Source of the DNA: Bacteroidales bacterium | GTDB lineage: Bacteria > Bacteroidota > Bacteroidia > Bacteroidales > WCHB1-69 | Direction: 5' to 3' | NCBI GenBank assembly: GCA_031273515.1 | Contig: JAISRU010000067.1 | Location: 1 to 7,452 of the forward strand | DNA length: 7,452 nt | Shown here: positions 1 through 4,617 of the stretch, in pieces | How the letters are laid out: every line of letters starts with the position of its first letter | Numbering within the stretch: the first letter of the stretch is position 1 | The notes under the pieces: model-generated | The model's database searches: none | What the model was told of the DNA's origin: nothing | Seen by the model: only the letters and a program-made list of their open reading frames with translations | Position numbers and translations under genes: made by a program

Positions 1-83
1 TTTCTGAATTAGCAGGATTAAGGATTATGTTTTCCCACGAATACTTAGACCTGCTTCCATATAAATAACAGTATATCTTCATT

Positions 84-119
84 TTTAAGGTGCAATTTAA
101 GGTGCAATTTAAAGTGCAA
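84..119. repeat. 12-bp tandem repeat, three copies
   Basis: Three head-to-tail copies of TTTAAGGTGCAA lie at 84-95, 96-107 and 108-119; the third has one change (AAG to AAA). The array starts 22 bp beyond the stop codon of the minus-strand AlbA_2 gene, in its 3' flank. Because 12 is a multiple of three, a change in copy number would not shift a reading frame. The AlbA_2 frame, however, reaches another stop inside the array, so the repeat is not part of that protein. No hairpin-plus-U-tract terminator is visible here. The rest of 1-141 holds no gene that I can support. Confidence 0.85.
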
Positions 120-141
120 TTGTTTTCAATCGGTTCATATC

Positions 142-1527
142 TCATATAGCATTACGAGTAACATCATCACTAAGAAATTCATCAAGGGGATGCGTTATAT
201 TAGCGCTAACTTTCCAATAGCCGTTTCTTCGCGCCCCTATTCGTTCTAAAATACCTGATCTTTTCAAAGACTGTATCGCATATTTTATTGTTCGCTGACT
301 TAATCCAATCATGTCGACCATTTCATTTACAGTTATTTTTGGATTCAGGTTTATTAAATCTACGATTTGTTTCTGTTTTTCATTTATCGGTTCATCAGGC
401 AATTTTGCAGTTTCTTCAACGTGTCTGTTATCACGAATATGAAAAGATATTGTAAAAGTTCGTTGAGTGATAATAAACTCCGGTTCCGGCAGCTTGTCCT
501 CTATACACAGTTTAATAATTCGTTCAATGCCGCGTCCCCATGCTTCAATTTGTCCGGATCGAAACATGACGCCTGCAATTAATGGATTAATGGATACTGA
601 TTTATGAGCGCTTACCAATTTCGATAATGTTGTTCCTTCGGGTAAACGACAGTCGTTGGCAATAGTAACTCGATCGTTATAAACGCGAATTTGAATGGGA
701 CTGCCGGTTGAATAATCGCGATGTACAAGTGCGTTCATTACCGCTTCCCGTAAGGCAGCACGGGGCATAGGATAATTATCAATCCGCTGTAAACCTGTGT
801 AATGGATGTGTCCAATAAAATATTTGGTGAAAATTATTTCCATCACTTTGTCCGCCATACCCACAAGCGCTCCATTGAGTTCGTCCTGATACAAAATTTC
901 GGTATCGTCGGCAAAATAACCAATTTTAATATATGCGCCAATACACCAACGTTGCGGAGTCTGGTGAAAAGCGAGAATAGCGGCAAGCAACAAATATCCG
1001 TTTTCAGTTAAATTTAAAGCATGTAGAAGTTCCTCGTCGCTAATTGCAACGTCTTCTTCTGCTAATCGTTTGCTCGCCACCGCCTTTTTTCGGAAAAGAT
1101 CAAAAGCATCATGCCAAAAGTCGCCAATAGAGACATGTGGAAGCGGCTTAGCATCGTGAGTGCGTCCGTATTTTTCCAATAACATTGCATCAAGTGCGTA
1201 TCCTGACAACTCTTGATTGGTACTGCCCGAACGAAGATAATATTTACCACGATAACTGATAGCATTAGGATGTGAGGGAACATTGATTTCAATAAAATCT
1301 AATGCATCTTCAGACTTCAAATTGATATCAACAACAATGCCCATTGTGGAGCGAATTTTATTGGGTAAATTCTCCAATAATTTTTTGGCGTCGGTTATAC
1401 CAATAATTTCTCCATTGTCATTTTTTCCAATCACAAGTGTACCTCCATGCGCATTAGCAAATCCGCAAATCCATTTCAGGTATTCATCGTGCCATGTTTC
1501 TTTCCATTCCAATACTTGATTTTCCAT
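142..1527 (-). CDS. AlbA_2 (Schlafen-type) DNA-binding / GHKL ATPase / winged-helix protein, RecG-C-terminal-like
   Basis: This is a 461-residue protein when started at the ATG at 1527. Residues 2-118 form an AlbA_2 domain, with the typical opening E-x-x-x-x-E-[WF]-K-E, then FANAHGG (23-29) and an IGxxDxGxxxG stretch. Residues 250-362 resemble the GHKL-like 'RecG C-terminal' ATPase domain: an N-box with E261, N265 and HRD (269-271), then LPEG (295-298) and WGRGIERI (330-337). Residues 381-440 form a winged helix (ITVNEMVDMIGLSQRTIKYA region). It is not a RecG helicase, since no helicase motor motifs are present. Proteins of this build are usually read as DNA-binding regulators, but the target here is unknown. 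Where relatives have NPG or N-[DE]-G in the first glycine box, this one has NDC (291-293). The start is uncertain. An in-frame ATG at 1560 gives 472 residues and a TTG at 1587 gives 481. I prefer 1527 because the domain starts right there and the ATG at 1560 lies in a putative -10 box. No clear ribosome binding site precedes either ATG. Confidence 0.88.
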   Translation of the reverse strand: MENQVLEWKETWHDEYLKWICGFANAHGGTLVIGKNDNGEIIGITDAKKLLENLPNKIRSTMGIVVDINLKSEDALDFIEINVPSHPNAISYRGKYYLRSGSTNQELSGYALDAMLLEKYGRTHDAKPLPHVSIGDFWHDAFDLFRKKAVASKRLAEEDVAISDEELLHALNLTENGYLLLAAILAFHQTPQRWCIGAYIKIGYFADDTEILYQDELNGALVGMADKVMEIIFTKYFIGHIHYTGLQRIDNYPMPRAALREAVMNALVHRDYSTGSPIQIRVYNDRVTIANDCRLPEGTTLSKLVSAHKSVSINPLIAGVMFRSGQIEAWGRGIERIIKLCIEDKLPEPEFIITQRTFTISFHIRDNRHVEETAKLPDEPINEKQKQIVDLINLNPKITVNEMVDMIGLSQRTIKYAIQSLKRSGILERIGARRNGYWKVSANITHPLDEFLSDDVTRNAI

Positions 1528-1558
1528 ACACTTAAAGTCTAAATGTTGTTTGTAATCC

Positions 1559-1587
1559 ATTATACATGCAAGGGAACCGATTGTCAA
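1559..1587 (-). promoter_or_regulatory. perfect sigma70-consensus promoter-like sequence upstream of the AlbA_2 gene
   Basis: Read on the minus strand, TTGACA (1587-1582) is followed by exactly 17 bases and then TATAAT (1564-1559). That is a 12 of 12 match to the E. coli-type -35/-10 consensus at the ideal spacing. A start site would fall near 1552, giving a leader of about 25 nt before the ATG at 1527. The Bacteroidota primary sigma factor normally reads a TTTG / TAnnTTTG promoter, so activity in this host is not assured. An overlapping AACTTTTG (1592-1585) is one base away from the native -7 element and is an alternative. The element lies between the AlbA_2 gene and the upstream gene ending at 1617. 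Confidence 0.45.
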
Positions 1588-1616
1588 AAGTTGATTTACA
1601 TCCTGATAATCATCTT

Positions 1617-2288
1617 CTATGCTTCGGATTTTTTCCGCGGCGACGTGTTAATCACATTGCGAGCGCTTTTATAGCGACTTACAAAGTCGGGATGCGTCTG
1701 TTTGAAGATCCCGATCAATTTGTCGATTTTGTCGAACAGCACGGAATTTGCAGCGGCAAAGAGATATACAAGATTTTCCGTATGTTGTTTCCGTTCCGTA
1801 ATGCTCATACGCGGAGAAACTATCTGCGTTTCGTATGCGACTATGGCTTGATTTAAAGCATCAATATCGGTTCGGGAAATTCCAAATTCCTCAAGTTCCG
1901 ACGCATGTGCAGAAGATTCTGATGCAATCTCTTTGGTTTTGGCAAGCAGATCGTTGTTGTGCATTCTGTACAGCATGTGCTTGTTGACGGATACTTTGAA
2001 CTGTAAATTGTTGTTGCCTTGCGTAAAAGCATATACATAGAGCGCCCCTGCTATTCGGACGCTTTGTTCAACCAAAAGGTTCTCTGCGTTATTTTTATCT
2101 TGGGTTGTACCCTTGACCATTACGCTCGACTGCTGCTGCTCCGTCTGACGAATAGTAGAAACAATATCCGTCAATTCATCAATAGACCTTCTAAAAAAAG
2201 GCACTTTTCCGTAAACCGGTTCAAATTCTTTGCATGTATCCAGCACTGTCTGGTACATATTTAATTTGGAATGTTGTTTATCTGTCAT
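1617..2288 (-). CDS. conserved-type helical protein of unknown function (223 aa)
   Basis: I do not recognise a named family with a known function, although the sequence resembles uncharacterised helical proteins I associate with Bacteroidota. The protein is 223 residues long and predicted soluble, with no signal peptide or membrane segment. It is rich in Q, N, E, K and S with regularly spaced hydrophobic residues, suggesting an all-helical fold. The two halves look alike: the segment around residues 29-70 (KVPFFRRSIDEL onward) and that around 133-170 (EFGISRTDIDAL onward) share a turn followed by S/T-x-IDxL and a long helix, suggesting an internal duplication. The tail is basic (SPRKKSEA). 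The ATG at 2288 is supported by AGGA eight bases upstream and a TACCTTTG promoter element about 50 bases upstream. It precedes the AlbA_2 gene on the same strand with an 89-bp gap, so co-transcription is possible but unproven. Confidence 0.85.
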   Translation of the reverse strand: MTDKQHSKLNMYQTVLDTCKEFEPVYGKVPFFRRSIDELTDIVSTIRQTEQQQSSVMVKGTTQDKNNAENLLVEQSVRIAGALYVYAFTQGNNNLQFKVSVNKHMLYRMHNNDLLAKTKEIASESSAHASELEEFGISRTDIDALNQAIVAYETQIVSPRMSITERKQHTENLVYLFAAANSVLFDKIDKLIGIFKQTHPDFVSRYKSARNVINTSPRKKSEA

Positions 2289-2296
2289 GATCTATT

Positions 2297-2300
2297 TCCT
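2297..2300 (-). promoter_or_regulatory. ribosome binding site of the 223-aa gene
   Basis: On the minus strand AGGA sits inside a purine run (AAAAGGAAAT), eight bases before the ATG at 2288. It is the only clear Shine-Dalgarno-like site among the four genes and supports that start codon. Confidence 0.6.
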
Positions 2301-2338
2301 TTTAGTGATTACTTAAATTTATTTAATCTTTGAAGTTG

Positions 2339-2346
2339 CAAAGGTA
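2339..2346 (-). promoter_or_regulatory. Bacteroidota-type -7 promoter element (TACCTTTG) for the 223-aa gene
   Basis: The minus strand reads TACCTTTG, a full match to the Bacteroidota TAnnTTTG element, about 50 bases before the start codon at 2288. A TTTG at 2364-2361 could be the -33 element but lies only 14 bases away, shorter than usual, so that half is weak. The stretch TACCTTTGCAACTT is identical over 14 bases to the ppdK promoter (4570-4583). Transcription would start a few bases downstream, near 2332. Confidence 0.72.
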
Positions 2347-2454
2347 ATTATTTTTTTTGACAAATAAAAAGAAATCTCAATAATTTTTTTGTCTGATAAA
2401 AACATTTTCTTGAATGTGTTGTTCCCCAAATATTTAATTCTAAAATATCTTTCT
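2347..2454. other. AT-rich spacer without a recognisable gene
   Basis: This strongly AT-rich stretch separates the promoter of the 223-aa gene from the 21-bp repeat array. I see no gene, RNA gene or convincing terminator hairpin. It is the distal part of the 479-bp gap between the 223-aa gene and the YwqK-like gene. On the minus strand, the frame of the YwqK-like gene stays open through this spacer to a TAA at 2348-2350. The residues it would encode do not look like a conserved protein. Confidence 0.6.
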
Positions 2455-2769
2455 CTGTCAGCTGCGGATTCGGGTCTCTCGGCTGCGCACTCGTGTCTGT
2501 CAGCTGCGCACTCGGGTCTGTCAGGAGCGCACTCGGGTCTGTCAGCTGCGCATTCGGGTCTGTCGGTTGCACATTCGGGTCTGTCGGTAGCGGACTCGGG
2601 TCTGTCAGCTGCGCACTCGGGTCTGTCAGCTGCGCACTCGGGTCTGTCAGCTGCGCACTCGGGTCTGTCAGCAGCGGATTCGTGTCTGTCAGCAGCGGAT
2701 TCGTGTCTGTCAGCAGCGGACTCGTGTCTGTCAGTAGCGGACTCGTGTCAGGTGGGAGCGCAGTCGTTT
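2455..2769. repeat. 21-bp minisatellite, 14 units plus one decayed unit
   Basis: Fourteen contiguous 21-bp units start at 2455 and end at 2748, and a diverged fifteenth runs to 2769. Each unit opens with CTGTCAGC or a close variant and closes with TCGGGT or TCGTGT, with no spacers. Units 3, 8, 9 and 10 are identical, as are 11 and 12, which points to recent duplication. Two unit types can be told apart: GCTGCGCAC..GGGT through the left and middle, and GCAGCGGA..GTGT in units 11-14, next to the YwqK-like gene. The array is clearly richer in G and C than its flanks. The 21-bp length is seven codons and about two turns of B-DNA. Five of six reading frames are free of stops. There is no evidence that it is translated on its own. 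It fills the 3' flank of the YwqK-like gene and overlaps the first two bases of its stop codon. Confidence 0.97.
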
Positions 2770-4294
2770 ATTTTTCAAAATCAACATCTACTTCGGGAGT
2801 AACTTTTACGCCTTCATAGCGGATTTCTACCCCCATGCGATAGGTGACGGTCAAGAAAATAGCGCCATCCCTGTCGTATTGATAGGTGTTTCCATTGAGC
2901 AGTCCATTGATATAGGTATATTCCGCTTGCTTTACCGAATTGTCCCAATAAAACAAAGAAAGTCCGTCGAGTTCATTATTGAAATACGACTCCGAACGTT
3001 TGAGTCTTCCGTTGGGATAATAGGTCTTCCAGACGCCGTCTTTTTTTCCTTCAAGATAGTTTCCTTCTATCAACACACTGTCGTTACGGTATATCCAGCG
3101 ACCTTCTTCTTCTCCTTCCGCATACATGCCAGCCTCCAAAGTGTCTCCTTCGACCGACAACGTAAACGCTTCTCCGTCCAACAAACCTGCTGCATAATTC
3201 TCTATCGACAGTACCTCGCCATCGGGATAATACCATATCCATTCTCCGTCTTTTTGACCTTTGCGGGTATAGTTGCCGGTGATTTCAATTTTTCCGTTCT
3301 CAAAATAGTATTTCCATTTTCCGAAAGGCTTAGAATCAATGTATTTCCCTGTTGCGCGTAATTCTCCTGTTTCGTAAAACTCTTTCCATTCGCCTTGTTT
3401 TTTGCCGTCATCATCGACAATGCCCTCACCCATCAGTATGCCGTCGCGAAACATATAGCTTTTAATTACAGCCCCTTCCGGAGAATATTCCCGTCGAATA
3501 CCGTCGGGAGTCCCTTTATAAAAATAAGCAATGGTTCTTATCTGTCCATTGGGATGATAATCGACCTGACGTTCCAAGTGTTTTGTTTCTTTGGCGTCTT
3601 CAATCAGAATATCGTTTTCCCATTTCTCGATCTTTAAAAAAGAACCGTTTACATCATAGTATTTGAAAAAACCGTTTTTCGTGTTGTTTTGATAATATCC
3701 TTCAAGCATTAAATTGCCGTTTTCCCAAAAGAATTTCCAGCTTCCCTGTTTCATTCCATTGCGGTCGGTACGATTGATATATTCTCTTTTTACCATATAT
3801 CCGTCCTGATAGAGAATTGTTCCTGTGATATTTCCGAGCGTATCATAGAGTTTGGCAAGTCCGTTTTCTTTGCCGTTTTCGTATGGAAGGGTTCTGATTA
3901 CATGTCCCGAATAAGACAACCATTGAGCGACTCCTTTAATCGTATCATCTTCATAATTATATTCTTCGATTGCTTCATTGGTATAGATACGGTTTAGTCC
4001 GTGCCGCAGTCCTGCCCGATAGCTTATTTCCGACTGAACAGTCCCCTGTACAGTATAGAACTTCCATAGACTGTCCAATAGAAAGGACTTCCGATTGCCT
4101 TCCGCCCGAAGAATACCGTTGGGATAATACGATTTCCAGTATCCGTCCGGTTGATCTCCTCTCATCCAGCCTTCGCTTGAAACGACACTGTCGGAATAAT
4201 AAAACCTGACATAACGCAGATTGTCTTCCTGTTGAGAATAACAATAAGACGTCCACAGACAAAATAAACCGATAAGAAAAAAACAATTCCGCAT
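2768..4294 (-). CDS. exported YwqK-family / MORN-variant repeat protein (508 aa)
   Basis: The protein begins with a signal peptide: MRNC, a hydrophobic core FFLIGLFCLW, and a likely cut near SYCYS|QQ around residue 20. There is no lipobox, so export to the periplasm or beyond is inferred. From about residue 43 to 490 it is a run of roughly 18 diverged units of 22-24 residues with the pattern DG-x-W-x-x-Y-x-x-NG-x-[LI]-x-x-x-x-x-[YF]-x-x-G. Clear examples lie near 50-66, 182-203, 300-320, 324-343, 349-370 and 419-440. This is the MORN-variant repeat that defines YwqK-like proteins. Databases often label them 'toxin-antitoxin system YwqK family antitoxin' after the Bacillus pair, but no toxin gene lies beside it here, and a secreted long-repeat form is more likely structural or binding. 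The short tail (VTPEVDVDFEK) is acidic. The gene is divergent from ppdK. Its stop codon is followed by an in-frame open stretch through the 21-bp repeats. No clear ribosome binding site or TAnnTTTG promoter is visible upstream. Confidence 0.9.
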   Translation of the reverse strand: MRNCFFLIGLFCLWTSYCYSQQEDNLRYVRFYYSDSVVSSEGWMRGDQPDGYWKSYYPNGILRAEGNRKSFLLDSLWKFYTVQGTVQSEISYRAGLRHGLNRIYTNEAIEEYNYEDDTIKGVAQWLSYSGHVIRTLPYENGKENGLAKLYDTLGNITGTILYQDGYMVKREYINRTDRNGMKQGSWKFFWENGNLMLEGYYQNNTKNGFFKYYDVNGSFLKIEKWENDILIEDAKETKHLERQVDYHPNGQIRTIAYFYKGTPDGIRREYSPEGAVIKSYMFRDGILMGEGIVDDDGKKQGEWKEFYETGELRATGKYIDSKPFGKWKYYFENGKIEITGNYTRKGQKDGEWIWYYPDGEVLSIENYAAGLLDGEAFTLSVEGDTLEAGMYAEGEEEGRWIYRNDSVLIEGNYLEGKKDGVWKTYYPNGRLKRSESYFNNELDGLSLFYWDNSVKQAEYTYINGLLNGNTYQYDRDGAIFLTVTYRMGVEIRYEGVKVTPEVDVDFEK

Positions 4295-4354
4295 TGTATA
4301 ATGACTTATTTTTTTTATCTAACGCTCTTCGTCGGTTATTATTATTAGAGACGA

Positions 4355-4464
4355 GTGAACAAGTGGACAAGTGAACGAGTGAACAAGAGCGCAAAGCGAC
4401 GAAGAATTGTTTCCTGCAGAATATTTGTTCGTAATCTTTCTCGTTCACTTGTTTTCTCGTTCAC
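4355..4464. repeat. octamer arrays in inverted orientation (GTGAACAA / TCGTTCAC)
   Basis: Four head-to-tail octamers lie at 4355-4386: GTGAACAA, GTGGACAA, GTGAACGA and GTGAACAA. After 54 bp, three octamers in the opposite sense lie at 4441-4464: TCGTTCAC, TTGTTTTC and TCGTTCAC. Comparing 4363-4386 with the reverse complement of the second block, about 18 of 24 positions match, so an imperfect long hairpin could form. I have a general impression that octamers of this type recur between genes in Bacteroidota. No transposase is present, and the role is unknown. Confidence 0.8.
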
Positions 4465-4523
4465 TAATAAATCACAGTTCAAGACAAAGTAATAGAATGA
4501 GTTACAGTGTTGTTGAAAAAAAT

Positions 4524-4552
4524 ATTTGCAGAAAGTTCAATAATCTGCGAAT
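4524..4552 (+). promoter_or_regulatory. inverted repeat covering the expected -33 region of the ppdK promoter (candidate operator)
   Basis: ATTTGCAGA (4524-4532) and TCTGCGAAT (4544-4552) form a 9-bp dyad with one mismatch (a G-U pair in RNA) and an 11-bp centre. The half-site centres are 20 bp apart, about two helical turns, as expected for a dimeric regulator. The right half-site coincides with where a -33 element of the promoter at 4570 should lie. A protein bound here could block or replace -33 contact. No regulator is known, and chance is possible. Confidence 0.35.
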
Positions 4553-4569
4553 TACTTTCTATTTTTTTG

Positions 4570-4577
4570 TACCTTTG
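4570..4577 (+). promoter_or_regulatory. Bacteroidota-type -7 promoter element (TACCTTTG) for ppdK
   Basis: TACCTTTG matches TAnnTTTG exactly and lies 40 bp before the ppdK start codon. The expected -33 TTTG is poor; only a TCTG at 4544-4547 is near. The transcript would start near 4583, giving an A-rich leader of about 35 nt without a Shine-Dalgarno sequence, which is normal for this phylum. The core continues as GCAACTT, identical to the promoter of the 223-aa gene. Confidence 0.75.
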
Positions 4578-4617
4578 CAACTTTATTTTTCAGAGCTAAA
4601 AACATAAAAATTAAAAA

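Larger units (their letters stand above)
4295..4617. other. divergent intergenic region between the YwqK-like gene and ppdK
   Basis: This 323-bp region contains no convincing gene. It holds octamer arrays in opposite orientations (4355-4464), a 9-bp inverted pair (TCTTCGTCG at 4326-4334 with CGACGAAGA at 4397-4405) spanning the first array, a dyad at 4524-4552 and the ppdK promoter at 4570. Short open frames crossing it mostly translate the octamers into leucine, serine, valine and histidine repeats and are not credible genes. Confidence 0.7.

Noticed and set aside
1..30. Possible edge of a larger repeat (AGCAGGATTAAGGATT)
   Set aside because: It recalls short AGGATT-type repeats seen between Bacteroidota genes, but only about two imperfect units are visible at the window edge, too little to call.
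1528..1587. Longer AlbA_2 starts at TTG 1587 or ATG 1560
   Set aside because: The extra 11-20 residues are unlike the family, which begins at the E-x-x-x-x-E-[WF]-K-E block. Neither start has a ribosome binding site, and both overlap the promoter-like sequence. The ATG at 1560 remains possible.
142..2288. Defence or toxin-antitoxin module made of the AlbA_2 protein and the 223-aa protein
   Set aside because: AlbA_2 proteins do occur near defence genes, but no nuclease, toxin, methylase or phage-related gene is present in the window to support this.
2313..2326. AT-only inverted repeat TTAAATTTATTTAA in the leader of the 223-aa gene
   Set aside because: Short AT-only palindromes are expected by chance in this composition.
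2348..2572. Minus-strand 74-codon open frame as an independent gene
   Set aside because: Its ATG lies inside a variant repeat unit, and it is only the end of the frame that follows the YwqK-like stop. It has no upstream signal of its own.
2455..2769. CRISPR array
   Set aside because: The units are directly adjacent with no unique spacers, the unit is only 21 bp, and no cas gene is present.
2389..2819. Plus-strand open frames through the minisatellite (LSAAHSG-type and SCALGSV-type repeats)
   Set aside because: A 21-bp unit without stops keeps all three plus-strand frames open. There is no ribosome binding site, the longer frame starts at a TTG in a T-run, and the flanking residues look random.
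3975..4448. Minus-strand 157-codon open frame overlapping the YwqK-like gene start
   Set aside because: Its N-terminal part is the translation of the octamer array (LVHLSTCSLV), and the rest is a shadow frame of the signal-peptide gene.
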